A stretch of DNA of 64,000 nucleotides from Aricia agestis (GCF_905147365.1 NC_056417.1:2192501-2256500), one strand, 5' to 3'. Positions 30,056-40,763 are shown, counted from the stretch's first letter. Translations and numbers: made by a program. The notes: generated from the letters alone by a model not told the origin.

Positions 30056-30407
30056 AATATCTATTAAAAACTCAACGACGTTTAAATAATCTAAGATTCT
30101 AGATAATATCTTCAAACTACAAGCATATGTTTCCTACACGTCTCATTCCGAAGATAACATTGCAGTAATCACATTTAGGATCTCATCAGCGCAAAAGCCG
30201 AGGCGTTCACGAGTTCTTCGAGAAACAAAGATCGCGAGTTCTGTATACAAGTATTTCTTTTCAGCTCTTGTTGTTAAGGAATATGCTATATGCATAATAG
30301 CTTTTTCAAACCATCGTTTCTAATTTACATATTTTATCTTATTAATTAATGTTTTCAATGAGGATATCTTGAATGAGATGAATATTTATCCTCCGTTTTT
30401 CTCTTCT
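30056..30407. other. Unassigned AT-rich DNA
   Basis: Nothing recognisable apart from scattered short AT-rich repeats. Confidence 0.4.
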
Positions 30408-30649
30408 GCCTGCCTAGCATACGCTAACGAGATATCTCACTCTACATGTTTTCTCGATGTTTGATAGTTTGTCTCTTCATCTCTATTGACCCTAGCATGA
30501 CAAACATTTTTTCTCGCGTAGATCTATCATCGAAATAACACATTTTTATAGAGTTTTGTCGATATAATGTCGAGATTTTGACATTAGGAGACGAGTAGTT
30601 TTTAAATATATCGAGAGTGAGATATCTCGTTGGCGTATGCTAGGCAGGC
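30408..30649. mobile_element. MITE with 36-bp terminal repeats
   Basis: GCCTGCCTAGCATACGCTAA + CGAGATATCTCACTCT on the left is matched, with one difference, by the complement of the right end. Length is 242 bp and it is non-coding. I could not identify a target duplication. Confidence 0.8.
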
Positions 30650-31389
30650 TTTACTAGTCTGCTATATCTATTTCTCTTCTATATCTATGTAGGTTTTATT
30701 GCAAAAGGTCAAAAAAATATTTAATTTATCGGAGCCTATGCAAATATTTCCACCATATGATATTAGTATAGAGTTTATAATGTATTATGTTTATACAGCC
30801 ACATATTATGACTTGCTCACATACTTGTAAAATTTGCACGCCACCCAAAGGCAAAATTAGAGAACTGTTTACTTGATTAACATCATAGTAATGTACCTTA
30901 TTTTAAGCAAATAAACGATTTTTATTATATTCTATTTCATAAGAAAGTTCAGTTTCTTATAGAATTAAGCTAGTGTGTAGTAAAAATTGTCAAAATTCAT
31001 GTATACTGCTTTTAGTAAGTAATAGGGTACTTTATAAGTAGGCACTATGTAACATTCAAAAGGTTAAGCACACCTGATGATACTTATAAACAAAGAATAA
31101 GGTTTACAAGGACTCTCCGTAAGCTCAAAGCTTAAGGAAGGCTTAAAAAGCTCAGGTATGTGTTAATGCGACGGATTTAAAATGACGTACGGAAAACTCT
31201 GGTTGAATGTAAGCTTAAAGTATTTTGGAGATATCAAATAATTCTACGTGTAACCTTTATAATGCCTTAAAATAACCTTTATAAACGTGTGAGCAGTTAG
31301 GAACATGTCAGGTCTCACAGAAGATAACGCAGAGGGATGGCCTAGACAAGCCCTAGTAGGGTCTCTGTACGGCCTGGGGGGTATTTGAA
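30650..31389. other. Unassigned DNA
   Basis: AT-rich; short GGTTTACAAGGACTCTCCG-type sequence near 31100 has no exon structure. No repeat recognised. Confidence 0.4.
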
Positions 31390-31587
31390 CACCCTCACTC
31401 AGACGTGTCTGCCGATAACCAGGCAGACACCCGCTGATAGAACTGCGGTGGCCCCACATTTCCCGTGGATCTCTGTCAGTAGCGGCGCACGAAGGTGGGT
31501 AGAGCTGCGGCCACTTATTATCTCATCGGTCGCAGCGAGTTCCACATACCCCGGTTGTCCTCCCCAGCACTGCCGGGGATGCATAAT
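31390..31587 (+). repeat. GC-rich non-LTR retrotransposon 3' end (R1-like?)
   Basis: TGATAGAACTGCGGTGGCCC, GAAGGTGGGTAGAGCTGCGG, GTTCCACATACCCCGGTTGT and CACTGCCGGGGATGCATAATG. A diverged relative at 53105-53345 shares the same order, ending CCACATACCCCGG and GGGATGCGTAATG. Structure and ending fit an R1-clade 3' UTR, but I cannot confirm the clade. Confidence 0.45.
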
Positions 31588-31654
31588 GGCATTTCTCGAC
31601 CCAAAAAAAAAGGTCTCACAGAAGACCTTTTTTTTTGGGTCGGGAAATGCCATT
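31585..31654. repeat. Hairpin, 32-bp arms with one mismatch, at a retroelement 3' end
   Basis: AATGGCATTTCTCGACCC, nine A, GGTCT, spacer CACAGA, then the inverse (AGACC, nine T, GGGTCGGGAAATGCCATT). The arm is the terminal portion of the retroelement tail copied back in inverse orientation. Confidence 0.9.
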
Positions 31655-31741
31655 GTGGATTTGACACAAGGTCAATGTGGTTTGGGTTATAAATACCAGG
31701 ACCACAAGTGTGAATTTCTTGAGATATTTGGTCTTTGCTTA

Positions 31742-31932
31742 CGGCCGCTTTATATTATTCCAAATATCCATATATCCAATCCAATCCAATCCAATCCGGG
31801 AACTGGAATGCACTGAATGGTATTCCAGTGCATTTCAGAGACCATCTATGTAGAGCGGTCTCTGAAACTGGACTGGAATAATGTTATTCTAGTAACAATT
31901 CAGCGCTGGATTGGAATCATTTTAACCCGCAA
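31742..31932. mobile_element. MITE, family P copy 1
   Basis: The left end GCCGCTTTATATTATTCCAA and right end GGATTGGAATCATTTTAACC are imperfect inverses. Internal CTGGAATGCACTG/CAGTGCATTTCAG words and a short (ATCCA)n run are present. A second copy is at 58829-59003. Confidence 0.6.
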
Positions 31933-32110
31933 TTACGTTTATTAATGTGGGTGGCATTTTCTGTCAAATGGTTTTGTTTAAATTTTTATTTTACGTCTGC
32001 TTATTCTATGGGTCTGTGAATCAGCAATCATCTACTCGTACTTATTCATCTTTTAAATAATTAATTGTAGTATTACTAAACAGCGCACAGTCCTGATTAG
32101 CTATATCCAC

Positions 32111-32714
32111 ACTATGCACTTTCATCTTCAATTTTCGTCATCTTCTTTTATTGAACTTTCGTTTTGGCGCATTCAATAATTGAATACGTCAACGATCGCA
32201 ACGCCAACATTGTCATTTTTGTTCGGTTGCACAGTGTCTGTCAGATTATTATAACATGTGCGACGAGAACATTTTACTAGGTGGAATATGTGCGGCTTAT
32301 TTGGTCATAAGAAATTCCAAAATAAGAACAATGCGAAAGTTTTGGATACGGTCAGAGCGCATGCGTCGCTGGCATGCCTCACGTGCGCTGTTGACTGCGC
32401 TATAACGCATGTCCTTGATGAACAAAAAAGGCACATGTGTATGTGGACAAAGCTACTCATGCTTATCAAAGTTTCTGAGTGACATGTCTCTATGACAACG
32501 TTAGTACCAAATAGCTTTGTCCACACTGTGCCTTTTTATGTTCATCAAGGGCATGCGTTATAGCGCAGTCAACAGCGAACGTGAGGCATGCCCGAGACAC
32601 ATGTCCTCTGACCGTATCCAAACCTTCAAAAATGACAATGTTGGCGTTGCGTTCGTTGACGCATTCAAGTTGAATGAAAGAAAATGACGAAAATTTAAGA
32701 CGAAAGCGCATAAT
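32111..32714. mobile_element. Large foldback element, about 600 bp
   Basis: Outer arms: AACGCCAACATTGTCATTTT (left, around 32200) with AAAATGACAATGTTGGCGTT (right, around 32630), extending outward to TTTTCGTCAT/ATGACGAAAA. Inner arms of about 110 bp: 32343-32453 with 32512-32618 (GTTGACTGCGCTATAACGCA with its complement). A segment of about 120 bp at 32221-32342 is present only in the left arm, indicating a later insertion or a deletion from the other arm. Confidence 0.75.
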
Positions 32715-33021
32715 GTTGACATTGCTATTCTCCACTAATACTTTTAATACATGTACTTTTAAAACACTTTTGAGATGTTTAAGTTGTAGCGTGTTTATAA
32801 GAAATAACTTACTTTTGACTTTGTTTTGCAGAATTTTTTGTTCGTAACTTTATAACTTAGCAACACGATAACGAATTATGTCATAATTTTATAACGAGCT
32901 CGTTAGGACCTTAATTATTTTTGAATGACTAAAAAATTAAGAATTAAACTTAATAAATGATAGACGTACACTTATTAATATATAAAAAGAATTATGTTAC
33001 TAAAAGTGTTATAAGAAATTT

Positions 33022-33277
33022 GACGACCTCCGTGGCTCAGTAGGTGGGCTGTTGGTAGCTCAAGCCGGGGGTCGCGGGTTCGAATCCCGCTGACGGAACA
33101 AAAAGTTTTCAAAGTTCCTGGGTCATGGATGTGTATTAAATATGTGTATCATATAATATAAATATTTATGTATAGTATAAAAGTTATTTCCGTTGTCTGG
33201 TACCCATAACACAAGTCCTTCAGGCACTTAGCACGGGGCCAGACTGACGTGGTGTGAAGCGTCCATAGATATTATTA
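33022..33277 (+). mobile_element. tRNA-derived SINE, full length
   Basis: The head GACCTCCGTGGCTCAGTAGG is followed by a box B, GCGGGTTCGAATCCCGC. The body is GTTGTCTGGTACCCATAACA, GGCCAGACTGACGTGGTGTG and AGCGTCCATAGATATTATTA. It matches 11355-11644 closely and has the cleanest internal promoter of this family. It directly precedes the 40-bp satellite. Confidence 0.85.
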
Positions 33278-33342
33278 AAATGACCACTTTTGAAACATAT
33301 TTTACGAAAAGCAATACTTTGCTACTACGCATTAGCAGAAAT

Positions 33343-34301
33343 TTCTACAAAAAGCTACAAAATACCATGAAGAGCTACGCGTTGCTAAAAAGTGCTACTT
33401 ATTGCTACGAAGAGCTACGCGTTGCTACGTAGTGCTACTAATTGCTACGAAGAGCTACGCGTTGCTACGTAGTGCTACTAATTGCCACGAAGAGCTACGC
33501 ATTGCTACGTAGTGCTACTAATTGCTACGAAGAGCTACGCGTTGCTACGTAGTGCTACTAATTGCTACGAAGAGCTACGCGTTGCTACGTAGTGCTACTA
33601 TTTGCTACGAAGAGCCACGCGTTGCTACGTAGTGCTACTAATTGCTACAAAGAGCTACGCATTGCTACGTAGTGCTACTAATTGCTACGAATAGCTACGC
33701 GTTGCTACGTAGTGCTACTAATTGCTACGAAGAGCTACGCGTTGCTACGTAGTGCTACTAATTGCTATGAAGAGCTACGCGTTGCTACGTAGTGCTACTA
33801 ATTGCTACGAAGAGCTACGCGTTGCTACGTAGTGCTACTATTTGCTACGAAGAGCCACGCGTTGCTACGTAGTGCTACTAATTGCTACGAAGAGCTACGC
33901 GTTGCTACGTAGTGCTACTAATTGCTACGAAGAGCTACGCGTTGCTACGTAGTGCTACTAATTGCTACGAAGAGCTACGCGTTGCTACGTAGTGCTACTA
34001 GTTGCTACGAAGAGCTACGCGTTGCTACGTAGTGCTACTATTTGCTACGAAGAGCTACGCATTGCTACGTAGTGCTACTATTTGCTACGAAGAGCTACGC
34101 GTTGCTACGTAGTGCTACTAATTGCTACGAAGAGCTACGCGTTGCTACGTAGTGCTACTAGTTGCTACGAAGAGCTACGCGTTGCTACGTAGTGCTACTA
34201 TTTGCTACGAAGAGCTACGCGTTGCTACGTAGTGCTACTATTTGCTACGAAGAGCTACGCGTTGCTACGTAGTGCTACTATTTGCTACAAAGAGCTACTC
34301 A
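33343..34301. repeat. Satellite: 40-bp unit made of four 10-mers around GCTAC
   Basis: The unit is ATTGCTACGA, AGAGCTACGC, GTTGCTACGT, AGTGCTACTA. From 33401 to 34300 it repeats with exact 40-bp register (22.5 units). About one and a half diverged units precede this. GCTAC therefore recurs every 10 bp almost without slip. Variants are mainly at the first base of the first 10-mer (A, T or G). It cannot encode a long protein: 40 is not a multiple of three and TAG recurs. Confidence 0.95.
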
Positions 34302-34884
34302 CTGCTGCACCGTAAATTAAAACTTAATACTACGGTTTAATTAAGTTTAAATTATACAAAGAATTTCCATATATATAAACTAATGTTGCAAATAAGTTTA
34401 TCTCTCTGCTTCTGTAGCCTCTGTCTGTACGCTTAAGCCAACGTTTCGATAAAAATTAATATTCGGTATAGAATAATAATATGTTATAACGAAGCATCTC
34501 GGAAAATTTTAAACGAATTTTCGCCCTAACGAAGTTGCATGCAGTGCAACGTCTTGAAAACGCGGGGATATTTTGCTTACCTTGCATATTTTATTAAAAC
34601 TAGTATTTAAACTACTATTATAAACCAGCATTTAACTCTCATGTAACACTTATAAAACACTTACACGTGTGGATAATTATTTTACAAGCTCACACTCGAG
34701 CACATAAAAACTTTCGGCTGTCACTTGTCACTTCTCCCTCGGGTCTGACCGCTGACGTGCTTATCCCGGGTATGAGGGTTGAAATAACTATATTAGTTTA
34801 CATTATACTGTCCGTAATTTCGTACATACATCTGAAGAAACTGTGGATTATTTTGTAATAGAAATGTCATGATTTTATATACAA
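34302..34884. other. Unassigned AT-rich DNA
   Basis: There is a possible faint LINE-tail phrase near 34500-34570. A plus-strand frame at 34667-34858 has hydrophobic stretches but no domain or splice context. Confidence 0.35.
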
Positions 34885-35120
34885 AACGAGCTTTTGCCCG
34901 CGGCTTTGCTCGCGTTAAGAAGTATTATTATATACAAACTTTCATCCCCTATTTTAACCCCTTGGGGTTGGAATTTATCAAAATTCTTTCTTAGAGGATG
35001 CCTACGTCATAACATCTACCTGCATGCCAAATTTTAGCCCGATCTGTCCAGTGGCTTGGGCTGTGCGTTGATAGATCACTATGTCAATCAGTCAGTCACC
35101 TTTGAGTTTTATATATATAG
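34885..35120 (+). repeat. LINE 3' end, family X
   Basis: CGAGCTTTTGCCCGCGGCTT, TAACATCTACCTGCATGCCA, GGCTTGGGCTGTGCGTTGAT and TTTGAGTTTTATATATA. It is close to the copies at 20471 and 40764. Confidence 0.75.
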
Positions 35121-35379
35121 ATGACCTGGGACTTAAAATATATTCGCATGATATTTAAAAAAAATCGGTTCGAAAGAGTTAAGAGTTGGTAAACAAACTT
35201 TCTTTTTTAAGATATTAATAATTTAATAGTTTTATAATTTGTTGTTATAAAAATAATCTCAAATACACTGACCTTACTCTTTAAACTTCATCAAAATCCA
35301 TTTACTTTTTGCGTAAAAAGGTTAAACAAACATTTGCACGTGCTCAAAAGCACTTACTTCTTTCTTTTTACTATAACAC

Positions 35380-35680
35380 CAGACATTTCGCGTGGCTTCG
35401 CCCGCGTAAATTTGATATTTTGCAGACAAATTAGTCCCCAAAAATAGCCTATGATCCTTTACGTGTTCTACTTCTTATCTGTGCCAAATAACAGAAAAAT
35501 TGCTCCAGTAGTTCGTGAGATAAGCCCTTTCAAATAATTTCCCCCGTTATTTCCACATTTTCCTTTATTTCTCCGCTTCTATTAGTTTTATCGTAATAAA
35601 TTAATATAGCCTATAGTTTTTCTCAATCAATGAACTATCTAACACTAAAAGTTATATTATGTATAGATGACTGTGATGTG
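35380..35680 (+). repeat. RTE-like LINE 3' end
   Basis: TTTCGCGTGGCTTCGCCCGC, AATAGCCTATGATCCTTTAC, ATTGCTCCAGTAGTTCGTGA and TATAGCCTATAGTTTTTCTC. This tail type is familiar from many butterflies and moths. Confidence 0.7.
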
Positions 35681-35754
35681 ATTTGTGTGTATGTATGTCA
35701 ATGTATATATGTGTCAATTTATATTAAATATTAATATGAAATGACTTTTATTAA

Positions 35755-36107
35755 GGCCCGATTCGACCAAACTTGAAGTTACACGAGTATAACTATCATG
35801 AGAATAATTTTACTCCTTTAATAAACTCTAGGGTATTATCGTTTGCATTTTACCAAGTTACTCAAAGAGTATGAAATAAAATGTCAATTATAGCTCACAA
35901 TGACACCGACCGTGACAGTTGAACCCTGTTGTGCAACTATTCTCAGTTTAATATAGTACCACCAAAATAGCCCGTGTGAATATTTACTCCCGTGTAATTA
36001 CCCCATTCTTGGATTAGAAGTTGGAAAAACGCAAAACCAGCTTACTCTTAGATTAGGTGACAGTTATACTCGAGTAAAATTTTACTCCAGTTTGGTCTAA
36101 TCCGCCC
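35755..36107. mobile_element. PIF/Harbinger-type MITE (TAA duplication)
   Basis: The ends are GGCCCGATTCGACCAAACTT and the complement of CAGTTTGGTCTAATCCGCCC, flanked by TAA (35752-35754 and 36108-36110). Subterminal ACTCGAGTA..GTTATACTCG words are repeated. It is 353 bp and non-coding. Confidence 0.8.
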
Positions 36108-36447
36108 TAAGAGTTTTTTGTTTAAACCAAGATTAATTATGACCTAAACGAAACCATACAAGACTTTATGTGTCAGATTTACAAAGTATCATCCTTTACA
36201 GTTTAGTAGTTAACACGTAAAAGTATTAACATTGTATCACTTCGCTAACTATCGTCGGTTTTTTAACGTTTATTAACGCGTTTACTGCCAAAGTTATGGG
36301 CTCATAAATTGTTTTATATTATCTTTTTATGGCTGTCTTTTATGCCATGCTCATACTTTTTATAGCAGCGCTTGAACATACGCAAAATATAGTTTAGATA
36401 AGACATAACGAGGTACATTTGGACGCTTTTTAGCATGCGTATACTAA

Positions 36448-36566
36448 CCCACAAAAAATCACGTATTGTACTGTTATGAATGCAGTCTTGTTCTAAATCA
36501 TCTAAAAATCTTTAGATGATTTAGAACAAGACTGAATTCAAAACTCAACAAAAAAAATGTGGGTTA
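36448..36566. repeat. Two-level hairpin (outer imperfect, inner perfect 24-bp arms)
   Basis: Inner arm CAGTCTTGTTCTAAATCATC+TAAA (36483-36506), spacer AATC, exact complement (36511-36534). Outer ACTAACCCACAAAAAA pairs with AAAAAAATGTGGGTTAGT. Confidence 0.85.
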
Positions 36567-37253
36567 GTACACAAATGCTTAATAGCGACCATTTATAGTT
36601 ACTTTTACCCTATGCATACAAAAATATTTATTTGTTCGTATTTAAGAGTCCTCTAAAGTATTAGACAAGTTTTGACAGCTTTTTAAAAAAAAGTATTTTT
36701 TGGAATACCAAACAATGAAAAATGTGTCGTTCCCATCGATCGTGGAATAACGAGACACAATAGCTTATCTATTGTTATCGCGGCCGGATGCGGCCGCTTA
36801 GGGCTTCATGAAGCATTAGTTATAATAAGAAGTACAAATACAGCCTAAACCCCAATGTGAGAGACAAAACATCAAGTTTTAATTTTACTGACTAGCCTCA
36901 CAGCTCGGACTATAGTTTGCTGAAAAATACAGCCTTCCGCAGAATTTAATACCGGCCTGCAAATTGTTTTCACTTGGCAACATAAATCCTGTCCCTTAAC
37001 AAATTAACCCCGAAATAAAAAATCGCTTACACTTTGTTGGCAACCCTAATGACGTCACTGAGCGAACGAGTGAATGACTGAACAAATAACGGTTAATGCC
37101 CTGACATTGAATGATTCCCGTTCATTAATCACTCAGGGCTGAGAATGAAGCGATCAATTTAGGCGCTGTTTATTGTTTTAATTCGAGTTTAATGTTTATT
37201 TATTAGCTGTTCTTGCTCTGTCATATTTTATACGCATTCTGATTCACTGCGTT
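36567..37253. other. Unassigned DNA
   Basis: No repeat family recognised. GC-containing phrases at 36775-36800 and 37030-37150 do not form a supported exon. Confidence 0.4.
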
Positions 37254-37310
37254 GTTAAAGATATTTCATAAAATAGCAAAATGTTGGCTATTTTATGAAA
37301 TATCTTTAAC
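37254..37310. repeat. Perfect hairpin, 24-bp arms, abutting a piggyBac end
   Basis: GTTAAAGATATTTCATAAAA+TAGC, spacer AAAATGTTG, exact complement ending CTTTAAC. The right arm's TTAA is the target site of the adjacent piggyBac-like element. Confidence 0.9.
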
Positions 37311-38246
37311 CTTTAACGTCACGGGCGGGGTCTACGCAGACCCCACGCGCTGTTTTTTGTTGATAATTTTTTAAATTGGCAAGTTACGATCGCACATTTT
37401 CGGCTAATCTCCATGCAACGCAAGGTTTTTCAGTGAGTATAACCCCGTCGCTCCTCTGCTAAGAGAAGTTACATTTTTGCTTATGTGGGGATACCTGCAG
37501 ACCCCACCCGTGATTTAACGTACATCCTTTTTTCACATCACATTGTTTATGTGTTTATTTATTTGTTTTTTTTAGTTGGCTATGTATAAATGGAAAAAAC
37601 TGTTGCCGACTAACAGGAAATCAAATTGCTCAAATCATATTATACAGTTTAATGACTGAAAGTTTTGGAAGAGAAACATTTTAGAAGAGTTAGAAGTAGG
37701 TAGACCTAGTGCGCCAAAAATGAAGCGAAGATGCTGTTATTGCTCCAGAACTAATTATTATTGCCCGTAACTATTTGCAAGCCTCATTCAGTAAAATTAT
37801 TTATTTCTTACCTAGCCTATTCAAGGAATAATTTAAGTTTAGGGTAGTTTTTACTTTCCTTTTCAAGGATTGTCAATTTTTTTCTCTAATGGTTAGTGTT
37901 AATTTTTATTTTGATAACCTATTTATAAGTCCTATTTTATTAGAAAAAAATAATAAGTTAGTCAGAAGTAGACATTTTTATTGAATTTTAGTACATTCAA
38001 CATGTGCCCTAAAAATTCTATGCACGAAATTGGTTAGTTCATAAAAATATTCTTTACTGTCTAAATAATGGTTAGTTTATTATTTATAAATGCTTTCCAT
38101 AAATAAAATAATATATTTTCTCATAATATAAAACAGGTTTTAAAAATAACTAAACCATTTTGAATTTATATGTATATTTATATTGGGGTACTTCTAGACC
38201 CCACGCGTGACGGAACGTTACCCAAAACTATGCGTGTACTTAAAGG
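37310..38246 (+). mobile_element. piggyBac-like element, internally deleted
   Basis: It starts CCTTTAACGTCACGGGCGGG just after TTAA (37306-37309) and ends with the complement of CCTTTAAGTACACG just before TTAA (38247-38250). Subterminal GGGGTCTACGCAGACCCC-type and TAGACCCCACGCGTGACG blocks lie in inverted order near both ends. TTAA targets and C-C-T-T-T termini are piggyBac hallmarks. The interior (937 bp in all) retains what looks like the C-terminal Cys-rich tail of the transposase at 37696-37770. Confidence 0.7.
37696..37770 (+). pseudogene. piggyBac transposase C-terminal Cys-rich relic
   Basis: A 24-codon frame ends in RRCCYCSRTN followed by a further Cys and a stop. piggyBac transposases end in a cysteine-rich domain that begins with a basic stretch and closely spaced cysteines (for example R-R-x-C-x-x-C). 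The upstream sequence is broken by stops, and the catalytic DDD core is missing. The location inside TTAA-flanked inverted repeats supports the reading, but the match is short. Confidence 0.35.
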
Positions 38247-38322
38247 TTAAATCTGTACTCATGAATTTTCCAATACAGTAGAGGAATAATAACTTGTTTT
38301 ACGGTATTTGAAAATCATCTCT

Positions 38323-38485
38323 CTGTATTTTATATTAATGTCTGTATACTTTCTTACATATTATTCCTGGTTTTAAAGCTTAAGTTGTTATTTAAAAAGT
38401 TCTCCCTGTATTTTATATTACTGTCTGTATACGTTCTTAGATATTATTTCTGGTTTAAAGCTTAAGTTGTTATTTAAAAAGTTAC
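38323..38485. repeat. Tandem duplication, unit about 82 bp
   Basis: CTGTATTTTATATTAATGTC..AAAGCTTAAGTTGTTATTTA..AAAAAGTT occurs twice in a row with about ten differences. It lies just right of the piggyBac-like element. Confidence 0.85.
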
Positions 38486-38936
38486 TCAGCCAGACCAAGC
38501 ATTTCACATCTCTCGGTCGAGAGATCTTTCTTTAGGGCTCTCACGCGTATTATATATTATTACCAAACTTAATATTTTCAGTTTCTAATCTTTTTGCTGA
38601 CAGCCCTAACCGCAAAAGGGTAGGGAATATTGAAATTTGTGTTTTATTGATGTTTTGATTGGAATCACTCGGTCGGAATTGCTGACTGAGCCGCCATTAT
38701 TGCTCTATCCAAATGTTATCTTCGTATTGAAATATGAATTTATTTTCTTATTATTTTGTCGTATTGGAACAATTATTCTTATTGTGATTTATTTAGAAAC
38801 TTAAGTTTTTGCTCTAGTTGAATGTTGTTTAATTAAAGTTACATTTAACTAACTGTTAACATAATTGCGCCGACGGACCTTACATTTTACCGGAATAGAA
38901 ACGTATAATAATATGTCCAAATAAAAAATTATATTA

Positions 38937-39256
38937 TTTTTTTTTATGAAAGAAGGGGGCAAACGAGCAAACGGGTCACCTGATGGAAAGCAACTTCCGT
39001 CGCCCATGGACACTCGCAGCATCAGAAGAGCTGCAGGTGCGTTCCCGGCCTTTTAAGAGGGAATAGGGTAATAGGGGAGGGTAGGGATGGGAAGGGAAGA
39101 GAATAGGGGAGGATAGGGAAGGGAATTGGGCCTCCGGTAAACTCACTCACTCGGCGAAACACAGCGTAAGCGTGTTTCACGCCGGTTTTCTCTGAGAACG
39201 TGGTATTCCTCCGGTCGAGTCGGCCCATTCGTGCCGAAGCATGGCTCTCCCACGTA
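38937..39256 (-). mobile_element. SINE-A copy 6, full length
   Basis: T-run to CTCTCCCACGTA, antisense, 320 bp. LINE-tail phrases lie on both sides (GACGGACCTTACATTTTACC at 38873; TTTTCTCGGGACATAAAGAA at 39296), so it is inserted in an RTE-like tail, as is copy 1. Confidence 0.85.
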
Positions 39257-39257
39257 G

Positions 39258-39302
39258 AAAAGACTTAATATTAAAATATTATTTTAATATTGTCTTTTCT
39301 CG
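39258..39302. repeat. Near-perfect hairpin next to a SINE
   Basis: AGAAAAGACTTAATATTAAA pairs with TTTTAATATTGTCTTTTCT, with a 2-nt bulge. It adjoins the SINE 5' end. Confidence 0.75.
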
Positions 39303-39393
39303 GGACATAAAGAAAGTTATGTATGTTAAAATCGGTTCAATAGTTTGAGCGTGAAAAGGTAACAGACATACACACTTTCGCATTTCAAAAAAC
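39296..39393 (+). repeat. RTE-like LINE 3' end (right of SINE copy 6)
   Basis: AAAATCGGTTCAATAGTTTG, AGCGTGAAAAGGTAACAGAC and ATACACACTTTCGCATTTC. Confidence 0.65.
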
Positions 39394-40387
39394 ACTGATA
39401 ACAAACACAATTTACATAGAGAATTTAATAATGTTTTTTTATAATCAAAATTTCAAAATGACAGCTTTTTAAATTACGCCATCTAATATTGTTTCCACCT
39501 TCTGTAGTTGCACTTCATAATGAATCTTATGGTCTTAGAAGTAAGGACTATATTCCTCTGTTTTTGAACAACGTTTACCAAACATGAATTTTAAGTGTAA
39601 CAAAGTCGTGTCGTGACAAAATTAAACTGCGCCGCTTAATTATGAACATTTCTGTGGAAATTATACGTAATAATGATTTATTCAGCAATTTCGGTGATTA
39701 TTTCTGATTTTGGAGGTTTTAGGGATTGGCAATTTCATTCGTAACGAAAAGAAAGTTGGTGGTGTCTTTTCCCGTCGAAATATTTTAGTTTTTTTTAATA
39801 ATTGGCAGTAGTCAGATGTCTGATCTTTTTTAAGGAACTACTTCTACTTAAGGCGAAAAAACATGGTGTTTTGAACAACGTAAAAAGGCATTGTTTCCTA
39901 AAACTAAATCTAGCTAGAATAGCATCCCAAATGGAAATTCTGCTGATCTGATTATAAACAAGATTGTCTTGTTTAAACTACAAGACATTATACGCTCTTG
40001 GAAGTCCTACACAAGTATTAATAATACGTCGTCGTGTGTAATAGCAATGTAATCAAAAGTTTAAGCCATTTGGCATATCTTGGCACGGGGCCGGGCTTAA
40101 GTGGTTTAGGCTCAGAGCATTATATTTTCAGGCTGTTGTGTAACCGAGGAAGCCAGTTCGATTGGAATCCTAATTGATTTTACGTCCTGTTTCTCATGCT
40201 TCGAACAACGGTCGCAGGGTGTTACACTCATGAGACAGCATGGGTGGAGTGCGGAGGATACAGCACTCGAAGTGACTTTCGAGTCATGGGAATAGACTCG
40301 AGAGAGGCGTCTAGGGAAGAGGCCCATATAATATATATTATTACGTCACACAAACCCTAGATTTATTCTGCGCTGTTACTGCCTTGA
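39394..40387. other. Unassigned DNA
   Basis: 40100-40330 is GC-richer and has a 71-codon minus-strand frame (40112-40327), but it has no recognisable domain or splice sites. The rest is AT-rich. Confidence 0.4.
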
Positions 40388-40514
40388 GGGTTGATTCAGA
40401 CCGCAACGCGAGGCGTAGATGCATTACTAAATTTATATGGATTTGACAGATTCGCAAGACGTCTCGAGCAATTGAAATCTGTCAAATCCATACAAATTTA
40501 TGCCGCGCTGCGCC
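40388..40514. mobile_element. PIF/Harbinger-type MITE, family F copy 3, right end lost
   Basis: GGGTTGATTCAGACCGCAAC..GATTTGACAGATTCGCAAGA..AATCTGTCAAATCCATACAA, then GCCGCGCTGCGCC instead of the usual terminus. Confidence 0.7.
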
Positions 40515-40525
40515 TTTAAAAGTTG

Positions 40526-40625
40526 TGACTTTTTTTTATTTATTTATTTATACTTTTGCACAATGTTAGTACATAGGCGGACTTAATGCCAAATGGCATT
40601 CTCTACCAGTCAACCTTTAGGTGTT
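40526..40625 (-). repeat. LINE-like tail (antisense)
   Basis: TTTATTTATTTATACTTTTG, AGGCGGACTTAATGCC and ATTCTCTACCAGTCAACC. A related tail, GGCGGTCTTACCGC..CTCTTCCAGACAACC, is at 44455-44585. These look like reversed 3' ends of one non-LTR family. Confidence 0.45.
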
Positions 40626-40763
40626 CAGAAACAAAATTGTGTAGGTAAGTGCAAAAAATGCGAAAAGATATAAAGAAAATAAACAAAATGCAATCTAAAT
40701 TTAGGATCATGAGTAAGCATTTCACTTGGTGATACGAAACTACTCTAATTATACTATCTATAT

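Noticed and set aside
31385..31816. 143-codon plus-strand frame
   Set aside because: It spans a retroelement 3' UTR, the hairpin at 31585 and part of another MITE; no domain is visible.
33401..34300. Satellite considered as a CRISPR array
   Set aside because: Units are contiguous 40-bp repeats without unique spacers, no cas genes exist, and the genome is eukaryotic.
40112..40327. 71-codon minus-strand frame in GC-richer DNA
   Set aside because: No recognised motif, no splice sites, and no supporting neighbour.
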